In this document: positions 51,501 to 64,000 of the stretch, in pieces
Layout: the number at the start of each line of letters is the position of its first letter
Position numbering within the stretch: the stretch's first letter is position 1
Source: Opisthorchis felineus
Lineage: Eukaryota; Platyhelminthes; Trematoda; Opisthorchiida; Opisthorchiidae
Assembly (NCBI GenBank): GCA_004794785.1
Contig: SJOL01006390.1
Location: 233,340 to 297,339 of the forward strand
Direction: 5' to 3'
Length of the DNA stretch: 64,000 bases
The notes under the pieces: generated by a model
Databases searched by the model: none
What the model was told of the DNA's origin: nothing
The model's input: the letters and a program-made list of their open reading frames with translations, nothing else
Position numbers and translations under genes: made by a program

Positions 51501-53673
51501 GTGTTAATTTTTTCTATTAATTTCGATAGCAAATTCATGACCTTTCGGTCACTACAGTCTTTTCGAAAAACAACTCACTTCTAGCAGAAATGCTCCTGTG
51601 ATCGTTAGAGGAGCATGTCTCAAATCAGACGGCTATTCAGTGTTAACGACGCTATCCCGAGACTAAGATAAATTCATAATCCTTTCACGAATATTTACTC
51701 ATAAAGGTAAATTCACCTCAAATGGATAAGTATGAATATATATTTGAATACTCACCAAACTGCCTGCGACAATTCGTATTAGCTTGACAACTGTTTCAGC
51801 TGCTTTTCGGAAAGCATAAAAGTAAGCCGTGCTTCTGCACCACATTGCGTTGAAATTGCTTTTGCGGTCTATTTTGCCTGAAGTCATTGGGGAAATCATT
51901 AAACAATGACAATAGCCAGCTGAACTGGTTGGCTCTTATCAGCCTGTTAAAATTCCTGCGCCTTCAGTTGTTGTCCTAAGACACCATTTGTAACCAGTCG
52001 GTCCAGAGGTGCTAATATGGTATTCCTTGGGACAACCTACGTGAAAAATAGCTTACTGTCCGAAATCCACGTGTGAAGAAATTTTCAACCAAAACAAATA
52101 GTGCGTCTTGACACCTCACCTAATCGTCGTTCAGCGGATGCAGATTGTGCAAAAGAATACGATCGTATTTCCTACAGTTGGAAAACACTTGGTGAAAGTA
52201 ATCTTTGGAATATTTCGCAGTGAAATTTGCAACGTGAGAGTACTTCATCCCCTTGAAAACAATCCATAATTTCAATGAGCTTTAGTAACTATCTTCCGAA
52301 GTTTTTCTCTTTTTGTTCAGTTATCTCGCTCCTCTACCAAAACATCCTATCCTTATTCGTATCAGTGAGAAAGGGGTTACGGTGACATGAGTTACAAGTT
52401 TCGCCTTCTACAGCACCAGAAAACTGCAGACAGGATGGTTGGAAAGAAAACAATTTGAGCTCGATACAGTCTGTTGCGAGCCTCCGTCTAAAATTATGAA
52501 GACTTTTATCCATTCAGAATATACTGCAGCTGAACACTAAACCTTTTTATACATAAAAAGTGAGGCAAGATAAATAAACCATATATATGTTTTGAGTGAG
52601 GTATTGGTATTCTTGGAACTGCTGACTAATTGGTCTGAAGCGCAAAACCTGCTGCATTTGTTATGCTAACACGGGAAAGGGCATGGTTTAGAACCACTAT
52701 TATAGGTGTTTATTGGGATTCACACACGTCGAACATCAGACAAAAGTTTCGTTTAAGTCACACTTTTAAGAATTTCCTGGTGGATTATTTCTTCATACCT
52801 TTCACAGGTCTTCAAAAAGACAAAATCGTTTTCGCGGATGGTTACTATGTTAAATTATTTAAAAGTTATTAAGTGGCTTGGCGATTTATCGAAAAACATC
52901 ACATTATATACCTATTTTTTATCCTGCGAATTGAACAGTCTTTGTCATGGTCCCTCGTACTGCATACCAACAGCTTAGTGATTTCACGTTTAGTGAAAAC
53001 GGGAAGTAACGCAATTAATTCTTTGATGTGACACTGCCTATGGGCATTAAAAACTTTCTGACATGACACCCATAGATTCCTTCACATCATTTTGGTCAGT
53101 GGATCAAAAGTTGGCTAACACAGTCTCCTTATCGCCAAGAATAGAGGATGGAACCTACAGACCACACCTTCCTTGCAAACTTTCAATCCTGGGGTGGTAT
53201 GTTAGCACCCACCGGCTGTCTTTCGTTTAGATTTCTAGGCCAAATATTTTGGTTGTGGGCCCCATTTGACCTTCCATCTAGGTTTTCGAGCGGGCAGTGT
53301 GCAAGCCTCGTGTATTTGTGATGTTCACAACCAACAATGAAACCTTCCAAATCAGAAATTCCGCTGTTCTACCAGCCGCTTCCAGCGAAAAACAGGGTGA
53401 GTCGGCAAAAAACATACTACTACTGAATCTTTACCTCTCAAACTTTCACTTTTTCCCTCTTTTTAATTACCCCAACCCGTTGATGTTACCTGTTTCAAGT
53501 TTCATCAGTAGGATTGATAGCTCTGCCCACCTTGCAATAGCTTCAGCGTCAGAGTCTGTCAGCTCATTTGCTGTGGTAACCTCAGATACAGTGGAATAGA
53601 TTTTAAGACCCTAGAATATGGGCCAATTTGTTGTCTCTCGTGGTAACAACCCGAAACAGGGGAGTTGACAAAC
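48531..53673. other. no gene recognised
   Basis: Contains one dispersed repeat fragment at 49091-49168 and otherwise only short frames without motifs. Confidence 0.4.
49091..49168 (+). repeat. dispersed repeat fragment, copy b
   Basis: Partner of 4221-4288 (shared GGCTTGTGTT, AGGTTTGCAAA-GACG and GGGTTA). Confidence 0.5.
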
Positions 53674-53685
53674 AACCATTAACTT
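53674..53685. repeat. left target-site duplication of hammerhead element copy 2
   Basis: AACCATTAACTT is repeated exactly at 54418-54429. Confidence 0.85.
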
Positions 53686-53848
53686 GGCGAAATACACTCA
53701 TCTGCAAACAAATTTGGTTTTGCGAGAGACTCACCTGGAACCCAGCTGAATCTCTCGTTTGTGATGTTTCCAGGCAACTGAATGTGCTGCACCAGGCCGC
53801 CTCATTTTTCAGTTGCTACGATATTCGAGATATCGCGATACATGTATA

Positions 53849-53929
53849 TTCGTAATGCACTACTCATAAGGTTGCTGAAAATTCTTCGACAGCCCACGAC
53901 CGGTTTCGCCCTTCTTGGGGCTCATCAGG
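53849..53929 (-). repeat. 81-bp inverted repeat, left arm (cut by the gap)
   Basis: Perfect reverse complement of 54339-54419. Confidence 0.93.
53892..53929 (-). ncRNA. hammerhead ribozyme, minus strand, copy 2 (5' end in gap)
   Basis: Contains CTGATGA, helix II GCCC/GGGC with loop CAAGAA, GAAA, ACCGGT and GTC. Five bases of the first helix I strand fall in the Ns. Confidence 0.75.
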
Positions 53930-54318
53930 NNNNNNNNNNNNNNNNNNNNNNNNNNNNNNNNNNNNNNNNNNNNNNNNNNNNNNNNNNNNNNNNNNNNNNN
54001 NNNNNNNNNNNNNNNNNNNNNNNNNNNNNNNNNNNNNNNNNNNNNNNNNNNNNNNNNNNNNNNNNNNNNNNNNNNNNNNNNNNNNNNNNNNNNNNNNNNN
54101 NNNNNNNNNNNNNNNNNNNNNNNNNNNNNNNNNNNNNNNNNNNNNNNNNNNNNNNNNNNNNNNNNNNNNNNNNNNNNNNNNNNNNNNNNNNNNNNNNNNN
54201 NNNNNNNNNNNNNNNNNNNNNNNNNNNNNNNNNNNNNNNNNNNNNNNNNNNNNNNNNNNNNNNNNNNNNNNNNNNNNNNNNNNNNNNNNNNNNNNNNNNN
54301 NNNNNNNNNNNNNNNNNN
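53930..54318. other. assembly gap (389 N)
   Basis: Unknown sequence between the two arms. In copy 1 the matching interval is 127 bp. Confidence 1.
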
Positions 54319-54319
54319 A

Positions 54320-54417
<98 letters not shown>

Positions 54418-54419
<2 letters not shown>

Positions 54420-54429
54420 CCATTAACTT
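54418..54429. repeat. right target-site duplication of hammerhead element copy 2
   Basis: Exact repeat of 53674-53685. Confidence 0.85.
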
Positions 54430-54721
54430 CTTTTCCATCATCGCATGCAGTCTGTAAGAATCAAGGTCCCAGGACACAAGTACTGTTTTACCACTCGGCT
54501 TCTCCCCTATAGCTGCGTACCTGAGGCTGCAACTCAAAAGCTACTGTGCGGGGCTTAATATTGTGCTAAGTTGTCGAGAGGAAGTATCTCTACCGGCCTA
54601 GATACTATCCGATATCCACCTCTGCTTGGTTGGTTTGGCAACCTCTGCCGAAGTATCTCGCGGACGGGGTTCATTGATCCCAGTGCAATGATTTCGTTAG
54701 TCCTCAGAGAACGTTTGTTCT

Positions 54722-55111
54722 AAATCTTACACAGACTGTTTATATGGCATCTTGGGCGCAATTTTACGAGCCAAGAGCTCGGACGTGGTTGTGTATGTAG
54801 GTGTCACGAACGTGCAGGCAGGTGGATTCAGCATTGCTGAAGCCCGACTCACTTGTCGTATTGGCTTGGATACGAAGCCACATACCTTTTTAGATTCGAA
54901 CTCCCTCAACAGTGAAAATAGTTTGATCAAGTGGCTCCAACCAGAAACCCCTGTCTCAGCAAAACAGACGATTTGCCGCTTAGTGATCAACGCGCCCAAG
55001 CGACCACTGTTGCACTGCGGACCCGATGTTGACTCATCTGTGGCAATATTTCGTAGTTATGTCACAACTTCAATCACATTTAATCCTCAAATGCAACGCC
55101 TATGCGACTAA
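54722..55111 (+). other. unidentified open frame of about 130 codons
   Basis: The frame is open from at least 54722 to the TAA at 55109-55111. The track start at 54752 is a TTG, and there is no upstream ATG in this frame nearby, so an internal exon or a repeat fragment is more likely than a complete gene. I recognise no domain. A string such as SIAEARLTCRIGLDTKPHTF does not match a family known to me. An AG (TTACACAG at 54727-54734) could serve as a splice acceptor. A 90-codon frame overlaps on the other strand, so coding is doubtful. Confidence 0.3.
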
Positions 55112-58100
55112 TATTCATCCCTAGTCACAAATATCCGCTTTTAGCCGCGTTTTCGCCCGGAAAAATCCATTCAGTGCTAAAAGGGGACGATCATGTGCCC
55201 GTGCAGACTAGATTGCAGCTCTTGAGGACTTCATCCTGGATGCCGTAGCGACAACTTTCTGACAGATGGAGCTTATGTTCGAATTCAGATGGCGTTGCAC
55301 TTTTTTTGAGACGAAAGAATTGCTATCATAAGTTCTCACTAGAACAGGCTGAAAACATCCACACAACTGACATAGGACAGATCATTCTTATGTCCTATAT
55401 GGAAACCATGATCTTAGACAAGGCTCCACGACGCTGAACTAATTCTTACAGCCTACTCGCAAGTAGTCGGTTCTCAAAAAGCATAAAGCGATGAGCTGAC
55501 AAAATGCTTGGACAAACAAATGTAACAAGTAAACGATACCTAACTGAATTGTTTGTTACCACCCAAACTAAGTTAGTGTAATCTATATCTGGGTATTATA
55601 AACAGGCAAAAAAGGACTCGCTACTCACAGATGATTTTGATATAGTGCCACAGAGCGGTGTACTTCCTTGGTAAGCGGCATTTTATGGGGTGACGAAGGT
55701 TGCACAGTGAACCGAATTAATGCCATGGTACACAGACTTAGGCTGGATCTATGCGTGCATAAATATCGACTAGTAATAACATATCGAAAATTGTTATTCT
55801 CCTTTGATGATCACAAACGTCAGTTCTTTCTGTATACACTGAACGAAAGCAAATTCTTCTTTCCAATGTGGCAGGTATGACGTTTTGTTGGGCTTCAGAA
55901 ATAAATGATGGGTATGGGGTAAAGTAGACCATACTACTGTTAATGAGGTGTCAGCGTTTAGTGGTCTCAGGTAACTAAATAATGTCCGTATAAATCGGCA
56001 CCAATCAGCATTCGGGAATAATTACACAAATAATTTTTACCTACTAGGAAAAAGCTAGATGTTAACTTTCCAACTGATAACGAAATCGTGTTGTATGCGT
56101 TCGGGTGACTCGAAAGTTTGACATTCCGGTTGCTTGGGATGAAAAGATCGTCAGTCATTTATAGAAATGGTTCAATCAGTGTTAAACAGCTGTCTTTGAG
56201 ACCTCCGTTCTCTTGGTTCATTGGTCAGGGATGACAGCGGATCCAGGGTACACTGAAACGAGGATAACGAGTTCAACAGCAACATACTGGATGATTCCTC
56301 CTCACCCCTTACCCGTGGTATAAATATGTACTGTCTGATGAACAAACCGTACTACATGCCTACTGCACCTAGGGAAGGATCAATTCTTTGTTGATAAAAT
56401 TGATGTTACTTCCCCGACTGAATCAATTTTTTGCAGAAGGTTAGAATACCATGGAACAAATATGAGTTTACAAAAGAAGAAATTGTCTCCCGATCAACAA
56501 CAACAAGTGCGTCCTTATTTGGTAACAACAAGTCTACATAAAATGAAAGGCCTATAAATAACTTATGTAACCACTGTGGATATACGAACTGGTAGGCTGA
56601 ATATCTCACATTCATTCCCCGGTGAAGTGACAACGCCTGATCACTCTTCCATTAAAACTCGTCCATTAAATTCAATCCGTTGATCTCGGAACAACAATAA
56701 CCAGAGACCCTGTTCTCTGCCGAAAATGCGAATTGCTACTGAAGTGTTGCACATTACGTGTCTGTGCATGTCGGGAAGTAGAACACTTGAAAGCTAACTC
56801 ACTCGCTGAATAAAGAAGTCTTGATAAATCATCTTCTGATTGGTTGCACATCACCGTTCATTCAGAAGAGCTCCCCTGTGCCAATTTAAAGATAATGCTA
56901 ACGGACGTTGATTGTTTCACAGACTTTTTCTTTGATACTGTTGGTATTAGAGGTAAAGTATACTTGGTACCATGTTCCCTTGAGATGTCATATCCCCGCT
57001 GTACTCGAAGAAGAAGTGAATTCCCTAAATGAGAGTTCGTTAAAGTGAGTCTAACCTTTGAAGCTTCAGTGTTTGTTCAAGAAGAAGACCGGTGGTTTCG
57101 GTGTACGGACCAGCCGGAGCTGCTAATAGCGAACCGTTTTCAGTACTGCTCATAAGGTCGAAGAAAACTCAGGTTCATTTTTCTTACTGGCAAGAGATTA
57201 ATCGAATACCTAAAAAGTGCTTCGTATTTCCGAAAGCTAAAGGGAGTTTGCGGTCGTTTATGATTGAGAAGAGCATTTAGTGCAAGTCTTCAAACCACAC
57301 CAGACTTTTCAACCAGCCCGTTTTTCGTAAGCATTAACGATTTTTTAATGAGTGACCAATTGAATATGGAAGCAAATAACTGCCCGATTTTTCAAAATGG
57401 ACTTTCCTCGTCGTCAGTTACGTACCAGGTGTTTAGCGCACTGTTCATGGTATCTCTATTTTTCACGTGCTTTGCACATAAGTGTATCGTCCCTGGGTGT
57501 CATCTATTCAATGAAATTACTGCATTCAGGCCAGTTTGGAACACATGAAATTTTGTACCCTAAGATTATTACCATTTTGCCGTCACTATAAACGCACTTC
57601 TGCATAACAATCAACCGACGAGTATATCACAGCGTCACAATGATCAATCAATAGCGAAAAATAAGAGGGATTTGATCAGTGTATGGTTATTTTCCTCGGG
57701 CATACATTACTGACTACGGATGGTTTAATAAGGGGGTTGGTCACCATACCAACCGATGCCCGCTTAGCCTCGACAGCTTTTCTGTTTACAGTAAGTCCGA
57801 CTGTTTGCATACATTGCCCACTTGCAATCGGAAACAAAACTGCCCACCAAATTTGTCCCGGAAATGACATCCCGGCCGTAGCATTGATGATCCAACAACC
57901 CCATCTATTGCCATTATGAAAACATCGGAGAGAGTCGATATTTCTGCTTCATTTCTCTGAGACGGTAGACTTCCCGATGAGATAAAACTACCACATCATT
58001 CTCACAAGACGGTTGTGACGAGGTACCCAAGTGGGAGTGACGTGGTTCCAAACACCCTGGCAGATCTTCTGAGATGTCGGCAAACTCCAAGCAGGTTAGG

Positions 58101-59280
58101 CGTAGTTCTTGGAGTGTGGCATCGAACAGCTTGTAACAGAAAATAAGATTCTAAACAATGTAGCAGCACAAGCTTTATGAGAGGCAGCTGCAATCTGTTA
58201 CCCCATGGATCGACAGGCATTTTGTGATAGAGCTGAATGAGGATGAATGACAGGTCGGTCCCAGTTGGTTTGATAAAGTACATGGTTCAGAGAGTAAAAA
58301 CAAGCTGAAAAAATGCAGGGTAACTAACACTGAACTGGAGCATTTTCGTTTGAGTTTATCCAAACGTGGAGATGGATTGCCGGACGAGTTAAACGTACGA
58401 CCGAATTCCTCCCTCTCTCTCTATCAGGTAATCGACTCGATAAAACGCAAGTTAAATGACAGTACCGCGCGGCAAGAACAGTTTTGGATCAGAAAGTGTC
58501 TTTTATCAGTGCCATTTGAAAGCATCAATTTCCATTGTTTGGCCTCTTTTGTCATCCGCTGCTGGCGGCATAAACTCCGGATCACGGCTTAGGTTGTTTG
58601 ACTAAGCTCTTTTTGGCGGTATAGTGCATGAGAAGCTTGTTGATGGCGGTAGCGAGATGTGCAGTTTTGCGCGTGTGAAAATGCCCTGGGCGTATCAAGG
58701 TGGAAAAGAAACAGCGATTTACTGATCCGGGAGTGTAGCCATTCAGAAAAATATCGAGGATCAGCAATAACAAATGGAATTTCAGGGTTAGGTTCCAGGT
58801 GAAACCCGCGATTTGGATGAAGCAGGAAGTGAAACATCAGCTTTAAACGAAGATGTAGCTGTTTGAATAGTGTTTTTTAAGAGACGCTTGATGACTTTTG
58901 TCCGGGTCTGTTTTTAGCTTTAAGCTTGGTTTTCTGTTGGTAGTCATTCAGTACAGACATTTTTCAGATCTGGTACACAGTAAAGTTTGCGCAGTGCCAA
59001 ACAGAATTAATTTGTCAGTCGGACGTAAGAGTTAATTGGACCCTAAATGGGACCTGCGACATCCAGAAGTCCTCGTTCGATCAGACCTGTGTGCATTATG
59101 TTGTTTAGTTTGTGCACGTTTTGCGGCCTTTCTTCAAGTGAGTCCTCGTTGAAGACAGGCAGAAACAACTAAGGTAAACAAGCTGGGTGATCGCGTTAGT
59201 GCCAAAACATTTTCCAAAGTGAATATGATAGTGGACTACCGTCTCATTGTTCGATTTGCAGCACTTTATGCGGTCCTCAC
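55112..59280. other. no feature recognised
   Basis: Many 60-95-codon frames on both strands, none with a motif I can name. Confidence 0.4.
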
Positions 59281-59547
59281 ATGTGTACCCACACGCGCCC
59301 TCGATGGCGCTCGTGCATCCAAGCTATTGGATTCAATGCATAGCTCCCTTCCCAATCCCCCCAATTAAAAGTCCACTGACAGACCTGCAGTTACGCACCA
59401 ACTCATCAGCTCCCGCCTCCAATGCGCAGCTACCTACCCCACCCCCCTAAATCATCGATGGACGAAAATGTGGCAGCTACAACCACTGTACGACAAGTAC
59501 GCGGTCCTTACAGCTGATAATGATGATGATGATGATGACGATGAGAT
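59281..59547 (+). mobile_element. RTE 3' UTR with GAT tail
   Basis: GCGCTCGTGCATCCAAGCTA, CCAATGCGCAGCTACCTACC, ACCACTGTACGACAAGTACGCGG and CTTACAGCTGATAATGATG match the minus-strand copy at 17925-18180, ending in (GAT)n to 59547. This is a 5'-truncated insertion carrying only the UTR. Confidence 0.85.
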
Positions 59548-60595
59548 GCACGGTAGGTTTATGCTATTTTTTGTCGAAGACAACCCGTCCGTTGTAATCA
59601 AACTGTGCTCGTTCCCATCTGGAGTTGTGCAACTTTTAGCTCACCCAGAATTTGCTACCCAGTGAATACCATAATGAGTTAGTTCGGCTTGCTGTCTACT
59701 ACCAGTTGTCCTACTTCACCTGCTACCAACACAGTGCAGAAGCCGCTACGAATTGTTAGTTCCCAAAAGTAGGTCGAGTGTATGTTGCAAAAAAGGCCTT
59801 GTAGTTAGTGTATCTTCCACTACTTACTTACAGAGCAGCGATTCTCACAGGAGAATAGAATAAGGACCCAAAATTACTCCGAATTGCTGCTCTCCGTGAA
59901 GCAAGATCAGTAACCAAATCCTGGGACAGCATTGTATCTCGCTACAGCAAGAGCTAAAGGTTTGCTGTAATCATTACGATAGCCTCATTGCAACCGCAAT
60001 AGCAAGAATTTTCCTTAAAAATACTTCATTTTGTCACCAGGTGGGCTTGCGTTATCCACTCATTAAACGAGACTACAGCGAAGAATAAATCATTTCCGAT
60101 TACTTGTTCTCCAGGAAGGCAAGCATCTTTGTTTTATTTCATTGGTAGAAAAAACCTTCACCAAATACTGGGGCTCAGATAGCGATGAAAATGGTGCCCA
60201 TGTGTAAAACATTTACGTGACCAACGACTGAGTCACACTGTGTGCATTCTATGCAATGGCTTAGGCATCACTAGCAGCCGTGCGGTCGAGCCAATCTTCT
60301 TAGATTATGTGCAACTATTATCTTTCATCTTTGAATAGCGTGATCACGGGCATAAAAAGTAGGTGGGAACGACGCATGTAGAAGGATGTACAGGAAATCA
60401 TTAGATAAAACGAGGAAAACGTTCCATTTAAAGGCGTACTATCAATGGTTTCCAGTCAGACAAGAGGATTTCCAACGTTTGTAAGAATGTTTGGTATGGA
60501 AACACACGTGTAAAGACCAGAAATTGAAGAAGGAACAAACAACGCCGAATGCTCTCCAGGGCGCAGTAAGCGCTGGCACGTTCAAGACTCGCACA
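59548..60595. other. no feature recognised
   Basis: Nothing assigned. Confidence 0.4.
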
Positions 60596-62690
60596 TCAGA
60601 CAAAAGGTGTCCGCCATACAGGGTCACCTGTGGAGGTCAGCGAGGAGAATGTACACTCAGCTCCATTTACCACGCATAAAAGTGTAGTAAGTACGTAAGC
60701 AGCCAAAAATGGTGAGCAAACAAAAGTCACTGATTGTGACCTTAGGAAGCCCCAGTCCAACACAGCCTTGGCAGATTGAGGAAAGCAGATCCCTCGATGT
60801 GAAATGATCACCGGTTGGTGAACCAGAAAGGCAGCATCACAACCGATGGCACGTAGGTCTGAAATGATAGCGAGGGAACAATTATCCGCACCGTACTTTT
60901 GCTTCTTCTAGTTCCACACAATCACTCCGAGCCAATTCGAGCCCATGATTACGTCCGTCACGGTTGCTCGGCGCTCCCGATCACCCAAAGGCTTGATGCA
61001 ATAGGTGTTCTTAACTGCTCGAAGATGACGTATACCAGAGGATAGAGATATTTCTTGAGTTGCCTTGCAACCCGGTTTTGGCGAGCACAACGGTCATTAT
61101 GTGTGATCCATGCGTGATCGCAGAATATGTACCAAACTTTCCGGTCGACCACAGTTTGCATGACAGAAGATCATCTAGTTATCATGACAGCGCTGGGCGC
61201 TTACAACTCTCGTCCCAAGTAGATTGCACTGGAGCTGCATGCCGCGGATAAATATCTGAGGAAACACGCGTTTTGTAAATACAAGCGATTGATTTGAGAG
61301 AGCGGAAGCGACCATGTCTCGCAAACTGCGACCATGAGCGCTGTTGTGCGGACTATCGCCCCAAGCAGCCACCAGTTCTACCTTGGTGTTCACGTATACA
61401 CCTTGGACTCGGATCGAAAGGCCGAGGTCCCGAACAACCTCACCAAACGCAGGACCATTAACCACGTTGCGCAGTACTCAACACCTGGTAGACAAGAGCA
61501 TTTTCAAAGGCGCTCTCTACTGCTTCGGGACGACTGACTTCAGGCTTGAGGTACCGAGTCCCTCATGTTGTTTAGCGGCGTGGATGTGACCGATTTGGGT
61601 GTTCTTCGGTAGATGTAGCCAGCCACGAATAGATTGCCTGACATTTGTCTAACCTTCTGAAGACGCTTCGGGGAAATTGGCCGAGCACGAGCGAATATGT
61701 CAGCGTCGGTATCAGGTAGTTCATTATGATCTCATTTCTTTGATGCAGCTTCAACAGGGCATGCGTCACTTAATAGAGCATTTTCAGCAGCCGCTTTCGG
61801 TGGTTTCAGACTCTTTTCCCCTAGAAAGAACGGAGACTCCCAAATATGCCACGGTGTCCGTCAGATTCACAGGAGCGATGAGTTCTTATGTAAAGAAAAT
61901 ACGATCAGGTGAGACCACGGTCGCTTGATGTTTGCTGTCTCCATAAATCATTATTGCTTTCTCCTTTTGGGTGCTGATTGTCACGTCAACTTCACCGTGG
62001 CAATTTCAAGCTTCTCTTTAAAGCGAGTCTGAAGTTATCTACCCACAACCCAATCGTCAGCGAAGGTAAAACCATCCACTGAGATGTCATGAAACTGGTA
62101 TTCCAGCTGCTGCATCGACATCCATTGCCATGATGAACAACATTGTGGAGAGTGGATCCTCTCGCGTCACGCCTCTGAGACAATGAACTTCGGAATCGGG
62201 AAAAACCGCTACAGCATTCTCATATCGTATCAAACTAAAAGTGACGATGCTGCAAACCCCTCGGCAAATCTGACGATGGTGTCATGTGAAACCGAAGCGA
62301 ATGTATCGACAACATCAGACTGAGGTTAGAAGCTGTCTCCGAAGAGAGACAAAGCAGAATGTGTGACAGCAATGTAGCCTTCAAACAGCCGTCTCGATGT
62401 AGAAGTGCAAACTGGAGTAATGGCAGTGGTAATCTACGGCTTCAGCTATCGGCAAGCACTTTATGAAAACATCGAACAATGATGGATGACAAAGAGTTCG
62501 GTCTCAGTTGGTCCGGTGAAATTGGGTTTTGGACCTGCGGAACTAGAGTAATATGGGCACGACACAGATTCGGCTGGCAACCCCCAACTAATAATATTAA
62601 GTTGGAATACCCAGCGAGAGCGTTGGTATTGAACTGGCAGAGCATCTTAGTTGTAAGCTTGTCCGGACCTTGGAATAAATTACTCACTAA
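60596..62690 (-). pseudogene. R2/NeSL-like LINE: RT, zinc knuckle and restriction-like endonuclease remnants
   Basis: Blocks in order on the minus strand, in several frames: a pre-RT segment RAHITLVPQVQNPISPDQLR with PNSLSSIIVRCFHKVLADS (62442-62687), the palm motif GVTREDPLSTMLFIMAMDV (about 62117-62173), the catalytic DGFTFADDWVVG (62042-62077), MNYLIPTLTYSLVLGQ with RRLDKCQ (61572-61769), a terminal block FIRGMQLQCNLLGTRVVSAQ (61175-61465), the knuckle CHANCGRPESLVHIL (61103-61167) with HNDRCARQNRVARQL, then an endonuclease-like HQPVIISHRGICFPQSAK (60720-60830). YLIPxL..LVLG, the CxxxC..E.L.HIL knuckle and the ISxRG segment are typical of the R2/NeSL group, which uses a restriction-like endonuclease instead of an AP-type one. 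Frameshifts and stops between all blocks make it inactive. Confidence 0.72.
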
Positions 62691-64000
62691 ACAAATCGTA
62701 CGACCGACTTCCTCATAGGTAATTAGCTTGATTAAACTTCAGCATCGAGCACCTGTTTCCCATACTGATCGGCGCCCAAATGTAGGCCGCAGGTACCTTT
62801 GTATAGTTCCTTCCACGACCTATGCAACAGAGAAGACGCTGTATTATTCTTTCTTCGGTGATACAGGTTCTGGTTTGCGGCGTAGTCGGCTCGACCAAAC
62901 TGCTCTTGGCTGGCCTGCATACGATGGGTTTGCTGAAGATGGCTTCGGGAGACAGGTTTTCAAGGGTGCGGAAATGTCTTGGAGGGCTGGACGTCCAGAA
63001 GCGTCAAGAGTTGCTCCACTGTCATGATGCTAGACTGGAACCCCCGGACAAATGCCAGAAGGTCAACACTAGCGGACGAACTACCAGAATTGGATTTCAA
63101 GAGTGACGCAGTGCAGTCTACGGTTTGTTGGAACCAGGCGCTGTAGTCTTCAGAGTCTGGTGAATATGGAGCTGTTTGATCGACGGTTTGGTAAGGTCCA
63201 CCAGATGACGGTTCGTCCAGGTGTGCTTGTCAGTTAAGCACATTCAACCTGATTTTGATACTAATAACCGATCGACCAGGAAAACATTACCTTAGTCTTA
63301 CGAACACGGTGTGCGTGTTACAAGACGGGTTCAACTTATCATCCACGTGCAAGAGTAATGGGATTAGAAGGCACCGGAATTCTCCACTCGGCCAAGCTTA
63401 TCTGCATTATTTGGGATGGAAGTCGGCCGGCTGGATGACCACGTTTGTGCCAGCACTTTCATGGACGTGAACTCGACGGTAGGCTTGAGATTTGCAGCAA
63501 TTCCCACAGTCCTCAGACATGAGTCCCACGAGTCTGTCCTGTGTATTGGTTGAAACTGGTGGACAGGCTCCAAATGGGTCGTGTTGTTCATTCTTGAAAG
63601 TAACCAAAGAGAGAAGCTGACCGTGTCTGGGGTAGCTGAACTCCTAGCTTGTTTTGATTTGATGGCTTAGAAGCACACAATGCGACACCCATGTCAAGCC
63701 TTCGTTTCTCTTCACTTCCCTGTTGTCTTTTACATTTGAGATTAATATTCTAAACTGTTACCTGAGTTTCCAGTTAGACAGAGTTTCCTCACTTCGCCTC
63801 GAGCACACTGGGTTAATTTATAACATTAACAACAACAACTGCAAAAACTGTAAAAATCCTCCTCATTTGGTTGACTAGAACGGCCAGTAAGTTGCTGGTT
63901 GATTATCTAACTTCCAAAGAGTATTGAAGCTCTAAAAAAGGTCGAATCCAACAGAACACTTGTATACTTCCAATCTGCGTACAACATTTTGAATTTTTCC
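62691..64000. other. no feature assigned; may include the 5' part of the R2/NeSL-like element
   Basis: Upstream of the RT blocks in minus orientation, so N-terminal LINE sequence is expected. The frames at 62713-62920 and 63364-63607 (minus) have scattered cysteines but no clear zinc finger. Confidence 0.35.

Overview
The window is a gene-poor, repeat-rich piece of a eukaryotic, very probably flatworm (trematode or cestode), nuclear genome. The evidence is two exons of an intron-containing calcineurin A gene with GT-AG splice sites, a Penelope-like element (PLE) and small elements that carry hammerhead ribozymes, RTE-type LINEs ending in ATG/GAT-type microsatellite tails, a tRNA-headed SINE, and almost no long open frames. 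The flatworm assignment is inference from the repeat families; no taxon-specific single-copy marker is complete enough to prove it. Nearly all long frames are broken retroelements.

Layout. 0-2.8 kb: a decayed PLE (reverse transcriptase plus GIY-YIG endonuclease, one frame with three internal stops), whose 3' part holds a hammerhead-like motif. It is interrupted by a 473-bp element (1611-2083) flanked by a 13-bp duplication and containing a perfect 88-bp inverted repeat, each arm with an intact hammerhead core. An RTE fragment follows. 2.8-10 kb: unassigned DNA, an uninterrupted PLE 3' end (6.05 kb), more pieces of the hammerhead element, and an RTE reverse-transcriptase fragment. 10-13.3 kb: two calcineurin A exons on the minus strand. 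13.7-15.5 kb: old hammerhead-element copies. 15.7-24.8 kb: SINE and RTE copies. 24.8-29 kb: nothing recognised. 29-41.8 kb: repeated 3' ends and two coding remnants of a jockey/CR1-like LINE with AAT-type tails, plus a Ty3/gypsy remnant. 41.8-53.6 kb: mostly unassigned, with one RTE endonuclease fragment. 53.7-54.4 kb: a second hammerhead element with its own 12-bp target duplication and a 389-bp run of N inside its inverted repeat. 54.7-59.3 kb: unassigned apart from one 119-codon frame. 59.3-62.7 kb: an RTE 3' end and an R2/NeSL-like LINE with a restriction-like endonuclease region.

The most interesting content is the hammerhead element family. Two independent insertions share the same two termini, the same inverted-arm architecture and short target duplications. 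Within each copy the two arms are identical, while the copies differ from each other at two positions inside the arms. In copy 1 the minus strand holds a head-to-tail junction with a 309-bp period, as expected if the template was a multimeric or circular self-cleaving RNA. Helix III of the ribozyme is reduced to a palindrome (ACCGGT), and the neighbouring PLE motif has the same design (ACGT), which suggests cleavage as dimers. The natural hypothesis is a retrozyme-like non-autonomous element mobilised by PLE enzymes. The only host gene supported is calcineurin A, whose next downstream exon was not found in the 10 kb to the window start.
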